From positions 1 to 14,193 of the forward strand of contig PCWD01000020.1 of the NCBI GenBank assembly GCA_002787255.1: a DNA stretch of 14,193 bases. The letters are read 5' to 3'. Shown piece by piece: positions 6,494-12,372 of the stretch. Under the pieces are notes generated by a model. That model saw only the letters and a program-made list of their open reading frames with translations, ran no database searches and was not told where the DNA came from. Numbering within the stretch: position 1 is the first letter of the stretch; every line of letters starts with the position of its first letter. The stretch comes from Parcubacteria group bacterium CG11_big_fil_rev_8_21_14_0_20_39_14 (lineage in GTDB: Bacteria > Patescibacteriota > Minisyncoccia > Minisyncoccales > GCA-002787255). The position numbers and the translations under genes were made by a program.

Positions 6494-6775
6494 TTATATT
6501 TTTTTTGAAATTTTAATTGCCTTTCCTTCTGTCAGGGCTTGGGCAATTTTTTTATTGGCAAAAGTTAAAATCCGCTGAAAAGTGCTTGGAGATATTTCCA
6601 TCTTTTGAGCGCAATTTGTTTGATTACAATCGTTCAGGTCATGAAGCCGAATTGATTCCAGTTCATCCACGCTCAAATAAACCTCCTCCAGCTTGGAAAG
6701 AGGCACGGCTCTCGGTTTGAAATAAGTAACATTGGGATTAAATTTAATAATTCTTGGTTTATAGGGTCTTGCCAT
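6494..6775 (-). CDS. DUF134 family putative DNA-binding protein
   Basis: A complete 93-residue DUF134 protein. The family signature is clear: MARPYKPRI at the start, NPNVTYFKPRAVPL (14-27), LSVDELESIRLHDL (34-47) and a C-terminal helix-turn-helix of the sigma-region-4 kind with QKMEISPSTFQRIL (57-70) and ANKKIAQAL. DUF134 members are often found beside iron or redox genes and are thought to regulate transcription; the target is unproven. The position directly upstream of feoA (7-nt gap) suggests it controls or senses something linked to iron. Gene expression probably comes from the promoter at 7361, read through the SPL pseudogene, since no better -10/-35 pair was found closer. Confidence 0.9.
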   Translation of the reverse strand: MARPYKPRIIKFNPNVTYFKPRAVPLSKLEEVYLSVDELESIRLHDLNDCNQTNCAQKMEISPSTFQRILTFANKKIAQALTEGKAIKISKKI

Positions 6776-6830
6776 AAAATTTCTTTAAATTTTTTCCCAT
6801 AGAAATTTAACTTTAGTGTTTTTGGTTTCT

Positions 6831-7298
6831 TCATCCATAATTTATTATTTGACTTAATTTCTTAAAAATATTTTTAACCTCCTTTTCAAAATCATTTATG
6901 GTTAAGCCAATTTTGATGTTTTTAAATTTTTTAAACAAATTTATGTCTCTTAAAACCAAATTAGATTTTGTTAGAATAGATAACTTTATTCTTTTGTCTA
7001 AATTTTCTAAAATTCTTCCAGTTAATCTCAACCTTTTTTCAATTGGCTGATACGCATCAGAAACTGAACTCATATAAACCCGACCATCTATAAATTTATT
7101 TCTTACCAGTTCTGAAGCATTCTCTTTTACCTAAATCCAACTTTCCCATTTTCCGCAATTTTTCCATTTGGAGATAAGTTTTGCATAGCAATACAAACAA
7201 GCATGCTCACATCCTACATATTGATTTATCACAAAATCAGCCTCCGGCAGTTTAGTCTTTATAAAAATACTTTTAGCTTCAATTTTTATTATCTGCAC
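6831..7298 (-). pseudogene. SPL-type radical SAM protein, broken and truncated
   Basis: Reading back from TGA 6831-6833, the frame contains the signatures of the SplB-like/Rv2578c radical SAM group: IKIEAKSIFIKTKLPEADF, then INQYVGCEHACLYCYA with the CxxxCxxC cluster (codons 7209-7188), SSVSDAYQPIEKRLRLTG, and TKSNLVLRDINLF. An amber TAG (7131-7133) interrupts it between WESWI and VKENASELV, exactly where the family continues without a break. The C-terminal half, normally running to about 280-300 residues, is gone after KKLSQIINYG. The best start is GTG 7298. An internal ATG at 7073 gives an 80-residue piece without the iron-sulfur motif, which would be inactive. The gene looks like a decaying remnant ahead of DUF134-feoA. 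Confidence 0.8.
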
Positions 7299-7329
7299 AC
7301 TTTCTCTACTTTCTAAATTAAATTAAAGT

Positions 7330-7366
7330 AAATGCTACTGCTACGTAGCATTAGTATTTCTGTCAA
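7330..7366 (-). promoter_or_regulatory. palindrome copy 1 with TTGACA -35 box
   Basis: A 30-bp palindromic element (7330-7359) has the core TGCTACGTAGCA, itself a perfect 12-bp palindrome, and outer arms AAAT/ATTT. It matches the element at 7944-7973 at 24 of 30 positions. On the - strand a perfect TTGACA (7366-7361) abuts it, so the palindrome fills the spacer and -10 region of a promoter firing toward the SPL remnant, DUF134 and feoA. A 17-nt spacer gives TAGCAG as a poor -10. This layout fits an operator for the adjacent TrpR-like protein. Confidence 0.55.
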
Positions 7367-7386
7367 AACTAAACAAAAGCTTTTTT

Positions 7387-7911
7387 CTAAAGCTCTTTTT
7401 TCAAAACTTCGTTAATCTGTTTATACAGTCTTGATTTGTGGTCCAATTGTCTTATGGCTTGATAAATCTCCTTTTTCTGACGTTTATCTGCCGATTTAAG
7501 TATCCCCTCGATTAAAAGCTGCGGCCAAAACATAATTGGAAAATGTCTCTTAAATCTTTTCCAGTCTTTCATTGCTAAATCAAAGCTAGTCTCTGGCTTC
7601 GGTTTCCCCTTTTTTATTCTCCTGGATATCATTCTAAATCCTTCTCCGGCTTCCGCCAACCATTGAGCAACTTTAGTTATGGTTCCATGACTTACTTTTA
7701 CAGAATTTTCAATTTCCCTATAATTCCTACCCTCTATTAGAAGTTTGGCTATTCTTATTCTCTTAGCCAACATTATTGCCTCTGATTTAGTTAAAAGATC
7801 GGTCAAAAATTTAACTGCTTCATTGGTGGTTTTTAGATTTAATAATGCCTCGCAAAATTCGGATAAGAGTTCTTGCTGTATTTGAAGTGAAAGTTTATGA
7901 TACTTTTTCAT
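7387..7911 (-). CDS. TrpR-like (YerC/YecD family) DNA-binding regulator
   Basis: A 174-residue protein whose first 100 residues match the Trp-repressor superfamily, YerC/YecD branch: FCEALLNLKTTNEAVKFLTDLLT (19-41), then LAKRIRIAKLLIEGRNYREIENSVKVSHGTITKVAQWL region (48-86) holding the helix-turn-helix. The usual family member is about 100 residues; this one adds a basic C-terminal region (about 100-174, with ISRRIKKGKPKP and HFPIMFWPQLLIEGILK) of unknown role. The ATG at 7911 is chosen because a TATAAT lies only 6 nt upstream, implying a leaderless message, and because the longer reading to 7965 would translate the palindrome. A 50-bp inverted repeat covers the -35 region of this promoter and a related palindrome follows the gene, so autoregulation is likely. 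Effector unknown. Confidence 0.85.
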   Translation of the reverse strand: MKKYHKLSLQIQQELLSEFCEALLNLKTTNEAVKFLTDLLTKSEAIMLAKRIRIAKLLIEGRNYREIENSVKVSHGTITKVAQWLAEAGEGFRMISRRIKKGKPKPETSFDLAMKDWKRFKRHFPIMFWPQLLIEGILKSADKRQKKEIYQAIRQLDHKSRLYKQINEVLKKEL

Positions 7912-7917
7912 TCTTTT

Positions 7918-7983
7918 ATTATACACTATTTTAGATTTAAAATAAATACCATTGCTATGTAGCAATGGTATTTATTTTAAATC
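7918..7983 (-). promoter_or_regulatory. TrpR-like gene promoter with 50-bp inverted repeat
   Basis: The -10 TATAAT is at 7923-7918, 6 nt before the ATG at 7911. A perfect inverted repeat follows upstream: arms of 24 nt (7934-7957 and 7960-7983) around TG. It covers where the -35 box should be, and no good -35 hexamer is seen there. The centre TGCTATGTAGCA repeats the core of the element at 7330-7359. It is best read as an operator overlapping a weak promoter; a stable hairpin role is also possible, although no transcript would contain it if transcription starts at the ATG. Confidence 0.65.
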
Positions 7984-8109
7984 TTTATTGATGATTTACT
8001 GGTAAATAAAATCTTTCACTTTTTTTATTTCAAAAGACTGCTCAAATGAATATGGGAAAGCTTTAAGAATCCAAGAAAACAAAAACCGAAATTAAAGAAG
8101 TTAGCTCAA

Positions 8110-8304
8110 TCATAATTTTTTATTAATTGTCCCGTCGGGAAGCATATTATCGGGATGGGGAATTCCTTTTTCTTCCGCTTCGTATCTTTTGCAATTTTTA
8201 TGCTCATTCCAGCAATAATTTTTAATCCATTCTTTATCCAGTTTTCCCTGAAGCCAAAATCTCTTCATCGGACAATTGGGATAATGTTTGCAAATCTTTC
8301 GCAT
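8110..8304 (-). CDS. small Cys-rich conserved protein
   Basis: A 64-residue protein beginning MRKICKHYPNCPMKRFW and ending GIPHPDNMLPDGTINKKL. Four cysteines in two pairs (Cys5-x5-Cys11 and Cys31-x6-Cys38) suggest a small metal site, zinc or iron-sulfur. The CPM, HPDxMLPDG pattern recalls a conserved small family of unknown function seen in bacteria and archaea; no activity can be assigned. Two ATGs compete: 8313 (AGGAA only 1 nt away) and 8304 (11 nt from it); 8304 gives the cleaner N-terminus. Immediately upstream lies the TACGAAT array at 8316-8415, which probably governs it. Confidence 0.7.
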   Translation of the reverse strand: MRKICKHYPNCPMKRFWLQGKLDKEWIKNYCWNEHKNCKRYEAEEKGIPHPDNMLPDGTINKKL

Positions 8305-8315
8305 GCTTTGCATGT

Positions 8316-8415
8316 TCCTACGAATCAATACGAATTTAAACAAGTTTATTATGATACGAATAGATTATTCGTATATTCGTAACTAATTCGTAATTTCGTA
8401 GGAGTTTACTAAACT
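8316..8415. repeat. nested TACGAAT/ATTCGTA array
   Basis: TACGAAT occurs at 8319-8325, 8329-8335 and 8355-8361, and its complement ATTCGTA at 8367-8373, 8375-8381 and 8386-8392, with a one-base variant TTTCGTA at 8394-8400. They form nested dyads: TCCTACGAA (8316-8324) with TTCGTAGGA (8395-8403), TACGAATT (8329-8336) with AATTCGTA (8385-8392), and ATACGAATA (8354-8362) with TATTCGTAT (8366-8374). A separate perfect palindrome AGTTTA-C-TAAACT adjoins at 8403-8415. The array fills the gap between the 47-residue ORF and the Cys-rich gene. It could be a regulator-binding array, a folded leader or a dispersed repeat. Confidence 0.75.
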
Positions 8416-8552
8416 TTATCACAATTTTTGCAAACAAAAAAACGGCTACATTGAGCCGCTTTCGTTGAAACCAATTTATTTGAGTTTCCCTGCTTTATAT
8501 AGCAATAGGCATCCTTAACTCTGTCCGTTGCAATTCCAATAGCAATTTTCAT
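8409..8552 (-). CDS. possible 47-residue small protein
   Basis: An ORF from ATG 8552 to TAG 8409 starts MKIAIGIATDRVKDAYCYI and ends FFVCKNCDKV, with a CxxC pair near the C-terminus plus two more cysteines (residues 17 and 35). GGGAG and GGGG lie just upstream as ribosome-site candidates, and TATAAT at 8594-8589 could serve as -10, though no good -35 is seen. Against it, a terminator-like hairpin with a T7 run sits inside its 3' third. The N-terminus is faintly like NifX-type proteins, but it is far too short. Function unknown. Confidence 0.4.
   Translation of the reverse strand: MKIAIGIATDRVKDAYCYIKQGNSNKLVSTKAAQCSRFFVCKNCDKV
8435..8459 (-). terminator. hairpin plus T-run downstream of the sHSP gene
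   Basis: On the - strand CGGCT (8458-8454) and AGCCG (8447-8443) form a stem with a 6-nt loop, followed by TTTTTTTG. It is the first good terminator after the zinc-ribbon sHSP gene, 160 nt past its stop, and lies inside the possible 47-residue ORF. Confidence 0.6.
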
Positions 8553-8619
8553 TTCCCCGCTCCCTGAATTTTTAAAAAGCGTTTTTTAATTATATCAGCA
8601 TCCCTTTTTAAAAAATCAT

Positions 8620-9168
8620 CTATTTTTTCTCAAAGCGAATATTAAGAATACCGTTTTTAAAATTAGTTTGAAGACTAGAAAATATCACATCCTCGGGTAG
8701 TGAAAACTTTTGAATAAAATCAAAACCATCTATTAAGCTTTCCACAACTAATGCGCTACCGATTACTTCACATCTGACATCTTCCAAGTCTCTATGATAA
8801 GGAAGATTAATGATAATCTGGTAGCAATTCTCGCTATGAAAAACATCAAAATCGGGCTTTTTAGGAAATCTACCAACCGTTTGACGAAGAGCTCTCCTCC
8901 CCTGTCTTCTCACCGGAGTTTCCCAAGTGTCAAGGTTTCTGTCCCTTCGAGCGCTTCCAATTCCAACCCCTCCCGTTCTGAATCTTGTTGGATCCGCGCT
9001 CCTTAGAGGACGACTTGAAGTTCTACCCCCGCTTATTTGAACTTCTCTTCCACAATTGGGACATTTTATTCTATTACCTAAATCATCCATCCAAAATATT
9101 TTGCCTGTATTTTCAAAACACGCCTTACAATATTTACGGCCTCCGCCTCGAGGAATACCATTTGGCAT
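8620..9168 (-). CDS. zinc-ribbon small heat-shock protein (Hsp20/alpha-crystallin)
   Basis: A 182-residue fusion. Residues 12-41 form a zinc ribbon: Cys14-x2-Cys17 and Cys36-x2-Cys39, with FENTGKIFWMDD between. Residues 45-105 are a low-complexity Arg/Gly/Ser linker. Residues 106-182 match an alpha-crystallin domain, FDVFHSENCYQIIINLPY through GSALVVESL to NGILNIRFEKK, the usual sHSP strand order. sHSPs hold unfolding proteins for refolding; the zinc ribbon in place of the normal N-terminal arm is unusual. The ATG at 9168 is chosen because GGGGGTGA lies 5 nt upstream. It follows the 9181-9867 gene by 12 nt, so they form one operon, and that gene carries a closely similar zinc ribbon. No C-terminal IxI motif is visible. 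Confidence 0.8.
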   Translation of the reverse strand: MPNGIPRGGGRKYCKACFENTGKIFWMDDLGNRIKCPNCGREVQISGGRTSSRPLRSADPTRFRTGGVGIGSARRDRNLDTWETPVRRQGRRALRQTVGRFPKKPDFDVFHSENCYQIIINLPYHRDLEDVRCEVIGSALVVESLIDGFDFIQKFSLPEDVIFSSLQTNFKNGILNIRFEKK

Positions 9169-9180
9169 TTTAATCACCCC

Positions 9181-9867
9181 CTATAAATAAATTACTTTGA
9201 TGTCGGGAAATTTTTTAAGTTCATTCACGGTTTTATGAGCTGTTCCTATAAAAAGGATGCCAATTCCATCTTTGGGCAAGGTTTCATTGATAATCTTTGC
9301 AATAAATTCGTCTCTTTCCTTAAGCAACTCTGTCTCCCTTTTGGGGTCAGGGTTTATTCCTTTTGCTGCCCCCTGCCACATATTGTGTTCCTCTAAAAGC
9401 AATTCTCGAGATTCTGTACCGTGGATAGTCGCTCCTTTTTCTAATAACTTTTGAGCAATCAGACATTGAGGCAATCTCTGTTCAATTAAGCTCTGGACCA
9501 GTTTCAATAACGATTCTCTAACGGGAGCTTCAGTAATCCTTCCACAAACCGGACATCGGATTTTATCGGGTTCTATCTCGTCCATATAGTAAGTTTTGCC
9601 GGTTTTCTCAAGGCAAGTTTTGCAGCAATAAAACTGGGCCGTTAAACCATCCATATAAATATGCAATCTTTTGCATTTTTCTGGAGTATTTAACTTACTT
9701 TTCTTAAGCTGCCTAGTAACTTCTGCCCAAACCTGATTAACCTTCTCTCTATAAATTTTTTCTGCCCGAGGCCCGTGAACTTGTTTTTCAATTTCCATAA
9801 GGGGTTCTGCTAAAGAGCCCAATTCCTCTGGAGTGTGCATAATCGGCACATAATACAGTGTTCTCAC
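9181..9867 (-). CDS. conserved protein with internal zinc ribbon
   Basis: A 228-residue protein I cannot name. It starts MRTLYYVPIMHT from GTG 9867, with GGGGG about 5 nt upstream, and ends with GILFIGTAHKTVNEL and IKVIYL. A zinc ribbon (Cys82-x2-Cys85, Cys105-x2-Cys108; EKTGKTYYMDEIE between) is inserted in the middle, between IYMDGL and the helical part that contains LLEKGATIHGTESRELLLEEHN. The N- and C-terminal parts resemble a hypothetical family that I recall without the zinc ribbon, so the ribbon may be an insertion; this is memory-based and unverified. The FIGTAH stretch near the C-terminus looks like a buried strand and turn. It lies between cdc48 and the sHSP gene and has its own promoter at 9923-9950. 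Confidence 0.75.
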   Translation of the reverse strand: MRTLYYVPIMHTPEELGSLAEPLMEIEKQVHGPRAEKIYREKVNQVWAEVTRQLKKSKLNTPEKCKRLHIYMDGLTAQFYCCKTCLEKTGKTYYMDEIEPDKIRCPVCGRITEAPVRESLLKLVQSLIEQRLPQCLIAQKLLEKGATIHGTESRELLLEEHNMWQGAAKGINPDPKRETELLKERDEFIAKIINETLPKDGIGILFIGTAHKTVNELKKFPDIKVIYL

Positions 9868-9922
9868 TCCTGCCCCCTTTCCGGTGTTTATTTAGTCTAT
9901 TTGTTAATGAACATTTCAGATT

Positions 9923-9950
9923 ATTATAGCTGTTTGTCTTAAAAAGTCAA
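9923..9950 (-). promoter_or_regulatory. sigma70-type promoter for the zinc-ribbon/sHSP operon
   Basis: On the - strand TTGACT (9950-9945) and TATAAT (9928-9923) are 16 nt apart. Transcription would start near 9916, about 50 nt before the GTG at 9867. GACTAAC stands 4 nt upstream of the -35 box, as it also does (2 nt away) at the promoter at 2571-2599. Confidence 0.75.
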
Positions 9951-9962
9951 GCCCGTTAGTCA

Positions 9963-9996
9963 AATTAAAAAGCCGAGCAAGATTCACTCGGCTTTT
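9963..9996 (-). terminator. terminator after cdc48
   Basis: AAAAGCCGAG (9968-9977) pairs with CTCGGCTTTT (9987-9996) across a 9-nt loop, followed on the - strand by TTTTTAATTT. It ends 6 nt past the cdc48 stop, so the downstream operon depends mainly on its own promoter. Confidence 0.9.
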
Positions 9997-10002
9997 GTGG
10001 TT

Positions 10003-12165
10003 TTAGAAATCTTTTAATTCTTTCTCAAATTCTTTGGCGCTTTCTTCCTCAATCCCTTCAATTCCAAGAGCTTGGTTAAAATGTCTCATTTCAATAAAAA
10101 AATCCGGGTTTTGTTTTTTTTCTTCTTCGGCTTGCTGGACAAATTCTCGGATAGCCAACATTGCGGCTGTTTGGCACAAAGAAGCGATATCGGCCCCTGT
10201 CTTCCCCTCCATTTGAGCTACTAATTTTTCAAAATCAATGTCTTTAGCCAAAGGTTTTCCTTTTGTATGAATTTCAAAGATTTTTCTCCTGGCAGCTTGG
10301 TCGGGAACAGGAAGTTTTAGCTCGCGATCGATTCTACCTGGCCGAAGTAAAGCTTCATCTATAATATCCCGTCTATTGGTGGCAAATAGCGCCACTACTC
10401 CTCGTAAGGGTTCCATTCCATCTAACTCAGTAAGAAGTTGGGAAACGGTTCTTTGGCTAACACCAGTAGAGTCCGTGCCAGACCTGCGAGGAGCAACAGC
10501 ATCAATCTCGTCAAAGAAAATAATACAGGGGGCTCCCTGTCTGGCTTTCTTAAAATGTTCTCGAATGCCTTTTTCGCTTTCTCCCACCCACTTGGACATT
10601 AGGGCTGGCCCCTTAATAGAGATAAAATTAACTCCGGATTCTTTAGCTACTGCCTTTGCCACTAATGTTTTGCCAGTTCCCGGAGTACCATAAAGTAAAA
10701 TTCCCTTAGGGGGCGGAGTTTTTGCGTGTTCAAATACTTTGGGATATTTTAAGGGCCATTCGATGGTCTCAATAAGAGTCTGTTTTACCTCATCTAATCC
10801 TCCGACATCTTCCCATCCGACATCGGGAGTTTCAATGAGTACTTCCCGAAGAGCTGAGGGCTCAACTTCATTGCGAGCTTGCATAAAGTGTTTCCGGGTT
10901 ACCTCTAAACTCATTAATTTATCATAAGGAATCTCTCCCAGTTCAAAGTCAATATCGGGGATAATCGTTCTTAATGCCTTCATTGCCGCTTCCCGACACA
11001 GGGCAGCTAAATCTGCCCCTACAAATCCGTGAGTAATCTCGGCTATTTTTTCAAGATTTATATCTTGAGCTAAGGGCATACCCCGGCTATGAATTTCTAA
11101 AATTTCCAACCTTCCCTTTTTATTGGGAATACCAATAGCAATTTCTCTATCAAATCTTCCCGGCCTGCGCAAAGCCGGATCTAACGAATCGGGAAGATTG
11201 GTAGCGCCAATAATAATAATTTTCCCTCTTCCTTCGAGTCCGTCCAATAGTGCTGCCAATTGGTTGACAACCCCTTTATATTGTTCGGAAGCTGCTCCTC
11301 CAACATCAAGATTTTCTCTCTTGGGCGCCATAGCATCTACCTCGTCAACAAAAAGAATGGCCGGAGGATTAGCCTGGGCTTGTTGGAATATTGCCCTTAG
11401 ATGTTCAGCACTTTGTCCTACATATTTATGGAAAATCTCCGGTCCGGAAACAGAAAAAAAGTTGCACCCCGATTCGCTAGCTATGGCTCGAGCCAGCAGG
11501 GTTTTTCCGGTGCCCGGAGGGCCGTAAAGAAGAACACCCTTGGGTGGTTCAATTCCCAATCTTTCAAAAACTTGGGGAAACTTCAAAGGAAGTTCAATCA
11601 TTTCCCGGACTTTTTGTATTTCTTGGTCTAACCCTCCGATGTCTTCGTAGGTGACCTTACCCGGTTCTCTGGTTTCTTTTCCCTTTAAATTTATCTTGGT
11701 AATATTGACGTCTACAATCAAAGCTCCTTCTGGCGAGGCATCAAGCACTATAAAATCCTGATAGGGAGCAGCGGGAAAGGTTACCCTTACTTTATCTCCT
11801 TTCACCAAGGATATTCCCTCTATTAGTCGGACTACATCCCTTGGAGTAAGCTGAGTTGGGGTTAAGGAATCTAAAGTAAGTTTTTCAGCTACTTTATGGA
11901 CAATTTTTTTAATTTTTACTTTTTCATCAATACCGCTTTGAGCATTTTCTCGGGTATATCCATCAATTTGGATAACTTTCTTGCCTCGACTTTCTGGATA
12001 AGCTATCATCACTTGAGCCACAGTCGCCCTTTCGCCTCTAACTTCAACAATATCGCCTACTCTTACCTCAATAATTTCCATATCTTTTGGATCAAGCCTG
12101 GCAAATCCTCTTCCAACATCCTTAGTTTCCGCTTCTGCCACTTTGAGTTCAATGTATTCTGCCAT
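10003..12165 (-). CDS. CDC48/VAT-type AAA+ ATPase
   Basis: A full-length 720-residue member of the CDC48/p97/VAT family, a hexameric unfoldase that extracts and unfolds proteins. Residues 1-165 form the N domain (double-psi barrel and second half). D1 has Walker A GPPGTGKT (215-222), Walker B with Asp274-Glu275, sensor ATN (321-323), the arginine-finger segment RRPGRFDR (333-340) and pore loop KYVG (247-250). D2 has Walker A GTPGTGKT (493-500; Thr where Pro is usual), Walker B Asp552-Glu553, ATN (595-597), LRPGRIDR (607-614) and pore loop KWVG (525-528). Both ATPase sites look active. A perfect AGGAGGT (12180-12174) sits 8 nt before the ATG, unlike most genes here. The family is archaeal/eukaryotic in origin, so horizontal transfer is likely. 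A terminator follows directly; two zinc-ribbon genes lie downstream. Confidence 0.97.
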   Translation of the reverse strand: MAEYIELKVAEAETKDVGRGFARLDPKDMEIIEVRVGDIVEVRGERATVAQVMIAYPESRGKKVIQIDGYTRENAQSGIDEKVKIKKIVHKVAEKLTLDSLTPTQLTPRDVVRLIEGISLVKGDKVRVTFPAAPYQDFIVLDASPEGALIVDVNITKINLKGKETREPGKVTYEDIGGLDQEIQKVREMIELPLKFPQVFERLGIEPPKGVLLYGPPGTGKTLLARAIASESGCNFFSVSGPEIFHKYVGQSAEHLRAIFQQAQANPPAILFVDEVDAMAPKRENLDVGGAASEQYKGVVNQLAALLDGLEGRGKIIIIGATNLPDSLDPALRRPGRFDREIAIGIPNKKGRLEILEIHSRGMPLAQDINLEKIAEITHGFVGADLAALCREAAMKALRTIIPDIDFELGEIPYDKLMSLEVTRKHFMQARNEVEPSALREVLIETPDVGWEDVGGLDEVKQTLIETIEWPLKYPKVFEHAKTPPPKGILLYGTPGTGKTLVAKAVAKESGVNFISIKGPALMSKWVGESEKGIREHFKKARQGAPCIIFFDEIDAVAPRRSGTDSTGVSQRTVSQLLTELDGMEPLRGVVALFATNRRDIIDEALLRPGRIDRELKLPVPDQAARRKIFEIHTKGKPLAKDIDFEKLVAQMEGKTGADIASLCQTAAMLAIREFVQQAEEEKKQNPDFFIEMRHFNQALGIEGIEEESAKEFEKELKDF

Positions 12166-12231
12166 TTCTTTTTACCTCCTACCTGGTTTAAAACTCAAAA
12201 GATTATTTGTTAATGTTCTTTTTTCTTTTTA

Positions 12232-12260
12232 GAGATACCACAAGCAGTAATATCTGTCAA
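12232..12260 (-). promoter_or_regulatory. candidate cdc48 promoter
   Basis: On the - strand a perfect TTGACA (12260-12255), a 17-nt spacer and TATCTC (12237-12232) could form a promoter. The -10 is weak, but TGG before it gives an extended -10. The -35 box lies inside the structured element at 12234-12359. The leader would be about 60 nt. Confidence 0.45.
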
Positions 12261-12359
12261 TACCATGTACGAGATGAGTACATTTGTGACAGTTGCTTGT
12301 ATTTTATCGCCCATTCAATGGGTGTCACAGATGTATCTCATCTTACGCAGGTGGATACC
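12234..12359. mobile_element. MITE-like structured element between direct repeats
   Basis: GATACC occurs at 12234-12239 and 12354-12359 as a direct repeat around a highly folded segment. Inside, GAGATGAGTACATTTGTGACA (12271-12291; written as two halves GAGATGAGTAC and ATTTGTGACA) pairs with 12323-12343 over about 20 bp with one bulge (T12336) and one G-T pair. Nested within are ACAAGCA/TGCTTGT (12240-12246, 12294-12300), CTGTCA/TGACAG (12254-12259, 12287-12292), ATGTAC/GTACAT (12265-12270, 12278-12283), CCCAT/ATGGG in the loop, and CAGGT/ACCTG (12348-12352, 12357-12361). TGTCAC..ATGT..TCATC patterns recall the end repeats of some IS481-like elements as I remember them. No transposase is present, so it would be a non-autonomous relic. 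Confidence 0.4.
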
Positions 12360-12372
12360 TGAAAACAAAATT

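Noticed and set aside
6785..6838. A 17-codon ORF starting MDEETKNTKVKFLWEKI between the SPL remnant and DUF134
   Set aside because: Too short, no ribosome site or family resemblance; probably chance or debris of the lost SPL C-terminus.
7912..7965. Longer start for the TrpR-like protein at 7965
   Set aside because: It would translate half of the palindrome and place the TATAAT inside the gene.
8316..8415. CRISPR-like array
   Set aside because: The repeat unit is only 7 bases, spacers are irregular (1-19 nt) and copies occur in both orientations; no cas gene is present.
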